From: Rhodothermales bacterium
GTDB lineage: Bacteria > Bacteroidota > Rhodothermia > Rhodothermales > VXPQ01
Direction: 5' to 3'
DNA length: 7,546 nucleotides
Assembly (NCBI GenBank): GCA_028283985.1
Contig: JANQSQ010000090.1
Span: 1-7,546, forward strand
Shown: one piece after another, positions 1 to 6,855 of the stretch
Layout: each line of letters opens with the position of its first letter
How positions within the stretch are numbered: position 1 is the stretch's first letter
Made by a program: the position numbers and the translations under genes
The notes under the pieces: generated by a model
What the model was told of the DNA's origin: nothing
Database searches by the model: none
Seen by the model: the letters and a program-made list of their open reading frames with translations, nothing else

Positions 1-1719
1 CAGGGTCCCGACAAACATCCTGTTGCGATCATCGCCGCCGGCCGGAATCGTATTCTGCCAAGTCATTTCCCAAACGATCTCCTCGGTCTCCGCATTCTCG
101 ATCCAGCCGTAATCGTACTGCCCGCTGAGCGACACCTCCCCCACAGCCCGAATACGTAAGAATCCTTCCCCATCGAAGGTAAGCGGAGCCGAAAGGCGCT
201 CCCTGTTACCCAGCCCGGTAAGATCGACGAGAGGAAGCCCCGGCGCTCCTTCGCCAGGAAATGGCGTCCGTCCCGCAGGCCGCGCGGGCGCCGCCAGCGC
301 AAATGCCGAATCTTCTTCCGAGTCCGGGACTGCGATGAATGCCTCCCTGTCTACCGTAAGCACCTCGATAGCAGATGGGTCCGTGTCCCTATCGACATGG
401 AACAGCGTAACGCCCCATCTTTCCGGATAATCGGGTTCTCCATGCGTCCACCCGGCGTAGGAATGCGAATCGTCCGTCTGATAGGTTGCCGTGTATATGC
501 CCGGCGACAGATCCAGAAAAACCAACTCGCGTCGGTTGTTGCGGCCGCCCGCAGGCAAAGAGCGTTCCGGCGTCATTTCCCATACGACCCGCTCGGAGAG
601 TCCGGCGGTAATCGTTGCATAATCGTACCGGTCTTCGTCCCCCATTTCCCCCAGCGCATAGACGGCGATCCGGGCTGGCGCCCGTACGCGAAACCGCGCA
701 ATATGGCGTTCACTGTCCCCCACGCGATCGATCCGGATGAATGGTTCCTGTTCCTCCCAGGGATCGACCGGCTGCACGGCTTCCGGCATAGCGGTGAACA
801 ACGAAACGCCCCACCCTGCCGGATCGAACGGGGGATTCCGCACCCAGTCCCCATAATCCTGCCGCGGATCCGTCCGGAAAACCGCCCGATACAGACCGGG
901 CGACAGGGAAACGGTCCCGTCGAACAGGCGGTTGACCTCCCATCCTCCGGCGGGTACGGTATTCTCGCGACGCATGTCCCACACCCGTTCCCCACTGGCT
1001 GCGTCTTCGATCCAGCCATAATCCATCCGCTCCTCGCCTATTTCGCCCACCGCATACACATGCACCTCCGCCGGCCGGGTCACCCCAAACAGGTGTTCGG
1101 CGGTTTCCCGCCCTTCCATGGGCGCCGAAGTCCAAAGCAGTTCTTTCTCCCCGGGAAGGAATACAGGGGAAGCCGTATCAAGGTACACGGGGGCGGCAAG
1201 CGTATCTCCCAATGGGCGCACAACCATCCGCCACTCGTCGGCGTCGTTGCGCCAGACATGTCCATCGCCCACGGACAGATCGAACAGACCGTCCAGCAAG
1301 GATAATTCGAAAGAAGAACCATCTTCATTCCCGTACGAAGTGAAATACACATCGTAGACGCCCGCCTGGAACGCTACGGTATCGGTAACGAGAGCCAGGG
1401 TGTTATCCCCTTTCCGCAAGGGCGCCGAATACATGTCCCAGACCACCTCACGATCTTCCCGGCGCAAGATCCAACCATAGGCAGCAAGAGAAATACTATC
1501 CGCCTGTTCTTCCGACTCGAACGACCCTGCGGCGTCGATCACAACACGCACCGGCTGCTCGACGCGGAATGTTTCCTCCAGCAACAGACCGGGTTCAATG
1601 TCCGAATAAACGACCAGACCATCCGGGGGAGGAGCGGGCTGCATAACACGCCACAGCACAAGCAGTGTCAACACTGCGAGCAACAGCAACTGAAACCGTA
1701 TAATACCGGGTCGTTTCAC
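1..1719 (-). CDS. Secreted/membrane-anchored protein with a repeated domain, unknown function (3' end outside window)
   Basis: The minus-strand frame is open from a GTG at 1719 to the window edge: 573 codons without a stop, so the C-terminus is missing. The N-terminus (MKRPGIIRFQLLLLAVLTLL, then VLWRVMQ) is a basic stretch plus hydrophobic helix, a signal peptide or signal anchor; the following PAPPP stretch and lack of a lipobox favour an anchor. The remainder is beta-rich and contains four copies of a motif of the form YGWI-x(5,7)-ER-VVWDM at residues about 81-96, 233-249, 365-382 and 535-552. In copies 2-4 it is followed by PAGG and, in copies 2 and 3, by SPGxY, a D-x-Y-xxW segment and WGVSLF. 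I do not recognise the family. GTG is preferred because the next in-frame ATG (residue 26) would remove the hydrophobic helix, and the frame upstream has only a TTG before a TAA near 1825. It is transcribed divergently from the phosphatase operon. The coding call is strong because the repeats are conserved at protein level; the function is unknown. Confidence 0.85.
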   Translation of the reverse strand, partial: MKRPGIIRFQLLLLAVLTLLVLWRVMQPAPPPDGLVVYSDIEPGLLLEETFRVEQPVRVVIDAAGSFESEEQADSISLAAYGWILRREDREVVWDMYSAPLRKGDNTLALVTDTVAFQAGVYDVYFTSYGNEDGSSFELSLLDGLFDLSVGDGHVWRNDADEWRMVVRPLGDTLAAPVYLDTASPVFLPGEKELLWTSAPMEGRETAEHLFGVTRPAEVHVYAVGEIGEERMDYGWIEDAASGERVWDMRRENTVPAGGWEVNRLFDGTVSLSPGLYRAVFRTDPRQDYGDWVRNPPFDPAGWGVSLFTAMPEAVQPVDPWEEQEPFIRIDRVGDSERHIARFRVRAPARIAVYALGEMGDEDRYDYATITAGLSERVVWEMTPERSLPAGGRNNRRELVFLDLSPGIYTATYQTDDSHSYAGWTHGEPDYPERWGVTLFHVDRDTDPSAIEVLTVDREAFIAVPDSEEDSAFALAAPARPAGRTPFPGEGAPGLPLVDLTGLGNRERLSAPLTFDGEGFLRIRAVGEVSLSGQYDYGWIENAETEEIVWEMTWQNTIPAGGDDRNRMFVGTL

Positions 1720-1754
1720 GCGGCCTGGGCGCCTGACGCAAATGGATGAAGAAA

Positions 1755-1762
1755 TACTTTTG
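1755..1762 (+). promoter_or_regulatory. Candidate Bacteroidota-type -7 box for the partner-switching operon
   Basis: The plus strand reads TACTTTTG, an exact match to TAnnTTTG. A partial -33 match (CCTG at 1732-1735) sits 19 bp upstream. If used, the transcript would start near 1768 and have a leader of roughly 115 nt before the ATG at 1884. The two divergent boxes would then give overlapping divergent transcripts. Confidence 0.4.
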
Positions 1763-1819
1763 AAGGAAATGTACGCAATGGACGTAACGAACCGTTTATG
1801 TCTACGTATCAATCCATAA

Positions 1820-1827
1820 CAAAGTTA
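1820..1827 (-). promoter_or_regulatory. Candidate Bacteroidota-type -7 box for the repeat-protein gene
   Basis: Read on the minus strand this is TAACTTTG, an exact match to the TAnnTTTG -7 element of the Bacteroidota primary sigma factor. It lies about 100 bp upstream of the GTG start at 1719. I see no good TTTG -33 partner at the usual 19-21 bp spacing, so the call rests on the one box and its location in a divergent intergenic region. Confidence 0.4.
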
Positions 1828-1883
1828 CCGGCTCCGGGGAAAGGGTATACCGCAGGACAAGAACCGTATGACGTATTTCCCGT

Positions 1884-4106
1884 ATGAAAGGCGCCCTCTC
1901 ACCCGGCATACCGCCTGTGGCCAATCATTTCGCAAATAGAATTCTCCAAAGCGGGCCGGGGTATATCGACACCGTGTTGCGCAACCGGGGCCAACGGGTG
2001 GCGTGCATCGTCGCCGCGCTGATATGTTTCTTCCTGAGCGTGGCGTTCAATGGATTCGAGTGGTTGTCCGGCACGCCCTGGCATGCCGCAGTCAATTTTT
2101 CCTATCAACTCGTCGTCATCGCGGGTTTCGTACTGGCATGGTTTCTGCTGTCGTACTACCTGAAACAGCGACCGATCGGCCCCCTGAAAACGCTCTGGAC
2201 CACCTTGCTGCTCGCTCTCGTCGCAGCGGCCGTCATCCGGTTGATGGTAGGCATTACCGCCGCGGAAAATGTGGAAGGCAACCCTGCCGTGCTTGGCTTC
2301 GAATACGACACCGGCGTCCCGCTCACATTCGCCACGGTGGTCAAGATGCACGTGATCACTTCCCTGCGCGCGTTGCTTGCCTTTTACCTGTTGCTTCGCT
2401 TTCAGGACCTGGTCCTGTTCAAGCGAACGAAGCAAAGCCAGCGGAACTGGTATCTGATGCTCGTTTTCATGGGGATCGCTTCGCTGCTGACAATCCTGAG
2501 GGACCCTGCCGAAGATCCCGGAATAGTACAGGGCGTAGCTTTTACGCTGGTCTTAATCCTTATGCTCCTCAACGCCTTCCGCGTGTCGTGGATCGTGTTT
2601 CTGTCGTTCCGGGCCAAGGCGGCCGGCGTAGGGTTCTCGATCCTGCTCATTCTGTTATTGTTCGCTTCCCTGTCCCCGGGCGGGATTCTGCCCGCGCATT
2701 TCATGTACATACGCCATGCCAGCTACCCGCTGGATCAGTTCACCCTGGCCGCATTGGCCTTTGGCCTGTTGTACTGTGTCACCTCATTTCTTTTTCTCAT
2801 TTTCCATCTTCCCACAACAGGCGATTTCCGGCGCAAAGCCGGGGAAATCACTGCCATGTACTCGCTGACGAATCTCGTCAATCAGGCATTCGACCCCGAC
2901 AAACTACACCTCACTATTACAAAAACCCCTGTGGATACAGGCACGGCGCAGATGTCCTGGCTGGCCATTGCGGACGAGCGCAGCGGATCGCTCCGCCCGC
3001 AAGTCGTGGCGGCATGGAAGACCACCACCGAGGATGTCGAAACCATGGTGGATGTGGCCGCGCTATACGAAGAACTCGCTACCCGGCGCGAGCCGGTGAT
3101 CCTCGACGAAGCCCCCGCGGACCGTCGCATCCGGGGAAAACCGGGCGATCCGATCGGCACCATGCTTATGACGCCGCTTATCACGCGGGACAAGTTGCTG
3201 GGCGGTCTCTTCGTGGCGAAAGATGTCGTCCAAGGATTCGAGCAGGACGATGTCGAGTCGATCAGCGTCTATGCCGCCCAGGCCGCCATTGCCCTGGACA
3301 ATGCGCGCCTCTTCGAGGAACAACTTGAAAGGGAACGCCTCTCCCGCGAATTGGATATCGCCCGGGAGGTACAACAACGACTCCTGCCGCACGACCTGCC
3401 TGAGATGCAGGGGCTGGCGGTGGCGGCTTCCAGCATTCCTGCGTACGAGGTAGGAGGTGATTACTACGACTTTCTGAAACTGGACGAAGCACGCCTTGCG
3501 TTCATCATTGCGGACGTGTCCGGGAAGGGCACTTCGGCGGCGTTCTATATGGCCGAACTACAGGGCATTTTCCGTTCCACCACGCGCATGGCGCCTTCAC
3601 CGGCAGACTTTCTCGAACAGGCCAACCTTGCGCTTTCTTCCGCGCTCGAGCGCCACGTCTTCGTATCCGTGATCTATGGTGTAATCGATGTCCGTAAAGG
3701 AGAATTGACACTGGCCCGCGCCGGGCATTGCCCCGCCATTCTTATTTCCCGGGAGGGTACGGGACGCCTGATTCGTCCGCAAGGACTCGGTCTTGGTCTG
3801 GACCGGGGCCGGCGTTTCCGGGATGTGCTCGAAGAAGAGCATATTCCGCTCCAGCCCGGCGATATCATTACGGTATACACGGACGGCGTCGTCGAAAGCA
3901 GGAATAACCAGGGGACCGAATACGGGTACGAGCGGCTGCTCGAAGCCCTGAAAACCCACCGGAAGAAAGAGGCGTCGGCGCTGCATGAAGCACTCCTCTC
4001 GGACCTTCACGATTACCTCGGTCGTACCGAATACGATGACGACATGACGCTCGTGGTCCTGAAATGGGACGGCGCGAAAAACCACACGAAACGATCGGCA
4101 ACATGA
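1884..4106 (+). CDS. Membrane-anchored GAF / SpoIIE-type PP2C serine phosphatase (RsbU-like)
   Basis: This 740-residue protein is predicted to dephosphorylate a STAS-domain anti-sigma factor antagonist at the inner membrane. The N-terminal half has about eight hydrophobic segments (roughly residues 39-56, 74-91, 105-125, 155-172, 190-205, 218-240, 250-265 and 286-308). A GAF-like domain follows at about 321-475, then a helical linker containing ELDIAREVQQRLLP (489-502), which is typical of the entry into SpoIIE-type PP2C domains. The phosphatase domain (about 500-728) keeps the metal-binding signatures GGDYYDF (Asp526), ADVSGKGT (Asp544), ARAGHCP, YTDGVVES (Asp667) and YDDDMTLVVL, so it should be active. 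The ATG at 1884 has no clear Shine-Dalgarno sequence; GTG at codon 31 is a possible later start. Its stop overlaps the start of the STAS gene (ATGA), implying translational coupling. The signal sensed by the membrane and GAF regions is unknown. Confidence 0.93.
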   Translation: MKGALSPGIPPVANHFANRILQSGPGYIDTVLRNRGQRVACIVAALICFFLSVAFNGFEWLSGTPWHAAVNFSYQLVVIAGFVLAWFLLSYYLKQRPIGPLKTLWTTLLLALVAAAVIRLMVGITAAENVEGNPAVLGFEYDTGVPLTFATVVKMHVITSLRALLAFYLLLRFQDLVLFKRTKQSQRNWYLMLVFMGIASLLTILRDPAEDPGIVQGVAFTLVLILMLLNAFRVSWIVFLSFRAKAAGVGFSILLILLLFASLSPGGILPAHFMYIRHASYPLDQFTLAALAFGLLYCVTSFLFLIFHLPTTGDFRRKAGEITAMYSLTNLVNQAFDPDKLHLTITKTPVDTGTAQMSWLAIADERSGSLRPQVVAAWKTTTEDVETMVDVAALYEELATRREPVILDEAPADRRIRGKPGDPIGTMLMTPLITRDKLLGGLFVAKDVVQGFEQDDVESISVYAAQAAIALDNARLFEEQLERERLSRELDIAREVQQRLLPHDLPEMQGLAVAASSIPAYEVGGDYYDFLKLDEARLAFIIADVSGKGTSAAFYMAELQGIFRSTTRMAPSPADFLEQANLALSSALERHVFVSVIYGVIDVRKGELTLARAGHCPAILISREGTGRLIRPQGLGLGLDRGRRFRDVLEEEHIPLQPGDIITVYTDGVVESRNNQGTEYGYERLLEALKTHRKKEASALHEALLSDLHDYLGRTEYDDDMTLVVLKWDGAKNHTKRSAT

Positions 4107-4474
4107 GCAATTTTTCGGTTGGATTCCGGGCAGAAGCACACATCCGCATCCTCGACCTGAAAGGCGAACTGGATGCGCATACCGTATCCGAACTGGAGGC
4201 GGCGCTGCAAAAGTGCCGGGAGGATAAAAACCACCACATCATCGTCAATGGCGCACATCTGCAGTATATCTCGAGCGCCGGCCTGGGCGTGTTCATGGCA
4301 TACATCGAGGAAATGCGCGAGGCCGGCGGCGATATCAAAATTGCGGGGCTTCAAGCCAATGTCTACAACATATTCGACCTGCTGGGCTTCCCCCTGCTGT
4401 TCGACATTGTCAAAGCGGAGGAAGAAGCGATCCGGAAATTCGATGCAGACCGCAAAGACAAAAACGATTCCTGA
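4103..4474 (+). CDS. STAS-domain anti-sigma factor antagonist (RsbV/SpoIIAA-like)
   Basis: The 123-residue single-domain protein has the length and pattern of SpoIIAA/RsbV antagonists: an N-terminal beta region with LDLKGELDAHT (about 17-27), a core HHIIVNGAHLQYISSAGLGV (44-63) and a C-terminal helix after FDLLGF. By family knowledge, the serine in the SSAGLG motif (Ser58) is phosphorylated by the partner kinase and dephosphorylated by the upstream phosphatase. The position before it is Ser57 rather than the Asp of classical DSSG motifs, a variation common in this family. ATG 4103 is chosen over an in-frame start at 4064 because the latter would add 13 residues encoded inside the phosphatase gene, while 4103 gives the ATGA stop/start overlap and begins right at the domain. 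The kinase gene follows 35 bp downstream. The 14-residue tail after about 109 is highly charged (Lys/Asp/Arg). Confidence 0.92.
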   Translation: MSNFSVGFRAEAHIRILDLKGELDAHTVSELEAALQKCREDKNHHIIVNGAHLQYISSAGLGVFMAYIEEMREAGGDIKIAGLQANVYNIFDLLGFPLLFDIVKAEEEAIRKFDADRKDKNDS

Positions 4475-4509
4475 CGCGCGCTTGCATTGCGACGGCGGCC
4501 ATTTCGCTT

Positions 4510-4959
4510 ATGCCTGAATCCGCACATAGCCTCAGTATCCCCAGCGCCACGCAGCACCTCACCAAGGTGCGCCGGTTTGTGGAGAAGCATGCCCACGAAG
4601 CGCGCCTTGGCGAGGAAGCGATCGCGCATATAAAAATGGCCGTGGACGAGGCGTGCGCCAATATCATCGAACATGCCTACGACAACGCCCGGCAAAAAAT
4701 TTCTGTGTTCGTGATGGTCGACAGCGAGCGATTTACGGTGTGTATCCGGGATCAGGGCCGATCCTTCCACCCGGAATCATGGTCGGAACCCAATCTTTTC
4801 AAGATTGCGGAGAGCAGACGGGGAGGCGGACTGGGCGTCCAGATCATGCGCAGTCTGATGGATCAGGTGGAATACACTACACAGGGAAACATGAACGAAG
4901 TGCGGTTGACGAAATTCCGAAGCGGGCGACCCGGTCGGAACGGCGGAAAAACAGCCTGA
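4510..4959 (+). CDS. RsbW/SpoIIAB-like ATP-binding anti-sigma factor / serine kinase
   Basis: This 149-residue protein has the GHKL (HATPase) fold of anti-sigma factor kinases. The N box is KMAVDEACANIIEHAY, with Glu47 and Asn51 in the places of the catalytic base and the magnesium ligand of SpoIIAB. The G1 box is IRDQGRSF (Asp81, Gly83) and the G2 box is RRGGGLGVQIMRSLMD (from 103). In the known scheme it phosphorylates the STAS antagonist, and when the antagonist is unphosphorylated it is trapped and releases its sigma factor. The motifs are intact, so kinase activity is expected. The gene is third in the phosphatase-antagonist-kinase series, 35 bp after the STAS gene, with no strong Shine-Dalgarno sequence. 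No sigma factor gene is adjacent, so whether its target is a sigma factor is open. The C-terminal tail after about 137 is Gly/Arg-rich and probably disordered. Confidence 0.9.
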   Translation: MPESAHSLSIPSATQHLTKVRRFVEKHAHEARLGEEAIAHIKMAVDEACANIIEHAYDNARQKISVFVMVDSERFTVCIRDQGRSFHPESWSEPNLFKIAESRRGGGLGVQIMRSLMDQVEYTTQGNMNEVRLTKFRSGRPGRNGGKTA

Positions 4960-5023
4960 TCGTACAGAACGCCCCCCCTAAAGCCTCTTTCACAATGTGC
5001 GAATCAGTACGGAAAAAGACCCG

Positions 5024-5749
5024 ATGACTTCGAAATGCGGATATATCGCGATAGTGCATCGAGCGGGTGCAACATTCCTGATTATCCTGTGCGCTGCCTT
5101 TTGGGGACTCACGCCCGGCCCTGTTCGGGATGCCCGGGGGCAAACGCCTGAAATCATCGAACCTCTTGCAACAAGCGCATCTCCGGGCAAAGCCTTTGCA
5201 CTCAGTATGATCGCTCCCGGACTGGGCCACCGCTACGTCCGCGGCGGAGATTGGGGCCGCTGGGGAGCGGCTTTTGCGTTAACGGACGCCGGCTTGTGGA
5301 TCGGGCTCTTAGGCACGAGTCGGTGGCGTAGTCACCTCGTCGAAAGTTATCGAACCTTCGCCACCCGCCATGCCGGCGTCGAACCGACCGGAAAAGACCG
5401 AACGTTCTACCTGAACGCTGCGACGTACCGATCCTCGCAGGCTTTCACCGACGCACAGTTCCGAAACCGCGCCCTGGATCAGGTAACGTATGCTGCCGAC
5501 CCCTCGTTTCAATGGCAATGGGATACGGAAGAGCACTTTCTCCGTTTCCGTGAACTGCGCGAGGACGCCGAATCGTTGCGGCGGCGGCGCAGCGTGCTCA
5601 TTGCCTCGCTGGCAGCCAACCGGTTGATTGCCGGGGTGGCCGCTTTGCGCGCTGCCGGACGGGCCCGAAGGTCCAACTTGCGCATTTCGCTGGGCCCTCC
5701 CCCCATCGAAGCCGATGCGCCCCTCGTGCGCATGGCGTACACATTCTGA
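5024..5749 (+). CDS. Secreted/envelope protein of unknown function with a PGLG membrane-helix motif
   Basis: The reading is 241 residues from ATG 5024. The first 40 residues form a signal-peptide-like region (hydrophobic ATFLIILCAAFWGL, then a polar stretch up to ARGQ). A second hydrophobic block carries SMIAPGLGHRYVRG (61-74) followed by GAAFALTDAGLWIGLLG. This resembles the PGLGQxY motif of small Bacteroidota membrane proteins such as the DUF5683 type, but I cannot assign the family firmly. A polar, Trp/Arg-rich region with FQWQWDTEEHFLRFRELRE (162-180) and a third weak hydrophobic helix (about 190-210) follow. The protein ends in VRMAYTF, a terminal Phe as in outer-membrane proteins. ATG 5024 is preferred over in-frame GTG 4997 because GGAAAA lies upstream of it and it gives a more typical signal peptide; 4997 would add nine polar residues. 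It lies 64 bp after the kinase gene on the same strand and may be its co-transcribed fourth member. Confidence 0.75.
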   Translation: MTSKCGYIAIVHRAGATFLIILCAAFWGLTPGPVRDARGQTPEIIEPLATSASPGKAFALSMIAPGLGHRYVRGGDWGRWGAAFALTDAGLWIGLLGTSRWRSHLVESYRTFATRHAGVEPTGKDRTFYLNAATYRSSQAFTDAQFRNRALDQVTYAADPSFQWQWDTEEHFLRFRELREDAESLRRRRSVLIASLAANRLIAGVAALRAAGRARRSNLRISLGPPPIEADAPLVRMAYTF

Positions 5750-5802
5750 TTCGTTGCCGGAACCGTGTCTCGCACTTCTGCGAAACCCGTATTCCGGGAC
5801 GC

Positions 5803-6378
5803 TCAGGGGCGCCGACGTACAATATCCCGGACGGGTTTGCGTTGTATGCACGGTACTTCCGCAGCAAAACCGTACCATGCCAACCCGACCAGCATCTCCT
5901 GCTCCGGGTCGATCCCGGCAATCTCAAAAAATTGCTCCGTCCGGGTGACCGGCCCGGTCGTCCACTTGACCCCGATGCCACGGGTCCAGAGATACAGTTG
6001 CACGTTTTGAAGAGCACAGCAACACGCTGCATAATCCTCGCGCTGCCGGATCTCATCGTCGGAACGCAGGCAGGTTACAATCACCCATCCCGGAATGCCA
6101 AGCCACCGTGCATACTTTGCAGCGCCGGCCTGCTCGCCCCGGGATTGTCCATACATATCCGCATTCAGGCGGGAAATTTTCCGGGCGGTTTCCGGACCGA
6201 TCAGATAGAATCGCCACGGCTCGGTAAGATGATGATTAGGCGCCCACCGCGCAAGATCGATCGCCGCCAGTATCTCCTCTTCCGGAGGCGCAGGAACCGG
6301 TTCGAAATGATGTATGGTGCGGCGGTTCCGGATAGCGCCGGCCACCGCATCCGACTGTGCATCCGTGAAAGTCGTCAT
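5803..6378 (-). CDS. Nitroreductase-family flavoprotein (YdjA-like)
   Basis: The 191-residue protein has the short one-domain nitroreductase pattern. It shows an N-terminal FMN-phosphate contact region AIRNRRTIHHF (15-25), the motif ARWAPNHHLTEPWRF (43-57), characteristic of the YdjA-like subgroup, a central helix with LQNVQLYLWTRGIGVKWTTG (123-142), and LVGLAWYGF (163-171). The family binds FMN and reduces nitro-aromatics, quinones or other oxidised substrates with NAD(P)H as homodimers in the cytoplasm; the physiological substrate cannot be read from the sequence. The ATG at 6378 follows an A/T-rich run (about 6391-6401) rather than a Shine-Dalgarno sequence. The gene is convergent with the 5024-5749 gene (53 bp between stops, no clear terminator hairpin there) and divergent from the tRNA. 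The CCC cysteine triplet at 119-121 is somewhat unusual. Confidence 0.9.
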   Translation of the reverse strand: MTTFTDAQSDAVAGAIRNRRTIHHFEPVPAPPEEEILAAIDLARWAPNHHLTEPWRFYLIGPETARKISRLNADMYGQSRGEQAGAAKYARWLGIPGWVIVTCLRSDDEIRQREDYAACCCALQNVQLYLWTRGIGVKWTTGPVTRTEQFFEIAGIDPEQEMLVGLAWYGFAAEVPCIQRKPVRDIVRRRP

Positions 6379-6511
6379 GTCAGGAAGCAGAAATTTTTAA
6401 AGAGGGCATAAAAACGCCCCCTGATCGAAACCGATCCGGCGGGAAACGGTAATCGGAACCGGGCGGCTTCCCGGGTGTAGCCTTGCGCCGTCCGGCGGAG
6501 ATAACGTTCGC
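6379..6511. other. Divergent intergenic region upstream of nitroreductase and tRNA-Val
   Basis: This 133-bp stretch has no gene. On the plus strand TAGCCTTG at 6478-6485 is a one-mismatch match to TAnnTTTG, 26 bp before the tRNA, and is a weak candidate promoter for it. Several short inverted repeats occur (GATCG/CGATC around 6423-6436, CCGGG/CCCGG around 6459-6475, CGCCG/CGGCG around 6487-6498), none followed by a T run. Confidence 0.3.
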
Positions 6512-6585
6512 GGGTCCTTAGCTCAGTTGGTTAGAGCGCTACGTTGACATCGTAGAGGTCGATGGTTCGAATCCGTCAGGACCCA
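6512..6585 (+). tRNA. tRNA-Val (anticodon GAC)
   Basis: A complete 74-nt cloverleaf can be drawn by hand. The acceptor stem GGGTCCT (6512-6518) pairs with AGGACCC (6578-6584), with discriminator A6585. The D arm is GCTC/GAGC with loop AGTTGGTTA. The anticodon stem CTACG/CGTAG encloses the loop TTGACAT, so the anticodon is GAC (6546-6548), reading GUC/GUU valine codons. The variable loop is AGGTC, and the T arm is GATGG/CCGTC with loop TTCGAAT and one G-T pair. The 3' CCA is not encoded (the sequence continues CAG), so it must be added by nucleotidyltransferase. Confidence 0.96.
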
Positions 6586-6597
6586 CAGCCAAGCCTG

Positions 6598-6611
6598 TCG
6601 CCATCCGGCGA
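6598..6611 (+). terminator. Small hairpin 12 nt after tRNA-Val (weak terminator or processing site)
   Basis: TCGCC (6598-6602) and GGCGA (6607-6611) form a 5-bp stem with a 4-nt loop. Only ATT follows, not a T run, so intrinsic termination is doubtful. It also marks the last sequence before the repeat element begins at 6621. Confidence 0.25.
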
Positions 6612-6620
6612 ATTACCCCA

Positions 6621-6651
6621 GGGCCTGTTAACACTATGTAGCAGCGCTCTG
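6621..6651 (+). repeat. Left terminal inverted repeat of the element
   Basis: 31 bp beginning GGGCCTGTTAACACTATG and ending GCTCTG. Compared with the reverse complement of 6856-6886 it differs at four positions (12, 19, 24 and 25). Confidence 0.8.
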
Positions 6652-6758
6652 CGGGGCCTGTTTTACTGCCAGGCCAGGCGCCGCGAGCGCAGTGTGGCCC
6701 AAGTCACATAAGCGAGCGGCAACGCCGCATGGCGGGAAAACAGGCCCTGCCCTGCGGG
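6652..6758. mobile_element. Nested smaller palindromic element inside the left arm
   Basis: Within the outer element, 6654-6670 (GGGCCTGTTTTACTGCC) and 6731-6747 are inverted copies (15 of 17). The pairing continues with GGCG plus CCGC (6677-6684) against GCGG and CGCC (6716-6726, with a 3-nt bulge) and with TGTG/CACA (6693-6696/6705-6708), all centred near 6700.5. Deleting exactly 6652-6758 joins CTCTG to TTCCG, as in the uninterrupted right arm, and brings the outer arms into register. CTGCGGG occurs at both edges (6649-6655 and 6752-6758) and could be a target duplication, but it does not coincide perfectly with the symmetric tips. The tip GGGCCTGTT is shared with the outer element, suggesting the same mobilising enzyme. 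Confidence 0.6.
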
Positions 6759-6855
6759 TTCCGCCGGTCACGGCGTCACCCTTCGTTGCTCGTCGCTCAT
6801 TTGGAACCGCCAAACTTCACTCCTCGCGCCTTGATTGACGCCGTGCCTGACGGAA

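Noticed and set aside
397..1305. Long plus-strand open frame (302 codons) opposite the repeat protein
   Set aside because: The minus-strand frame through the same DNA is open for 573 codons, starts with a signal sequence and has conserved protein repeats. The plus-strand translation has no recognisable motif and is rich in Arg, Pro and His, as expected for antisense of GC-rich coding DNA.
2003..3328. 441-codon plus-strand open frame within the phosphatase gene
   Set aside because: It lies in another frame of a gene with clear membrane, GAF and PP2C domains. Its translation is Arg/Pro/His-rich and has no domain pattern.
5750..5802. Bidirectional terminator between the convergent genes
   Set aside because: I found no stable stem followed by a T run on either strand in these 53 bp.
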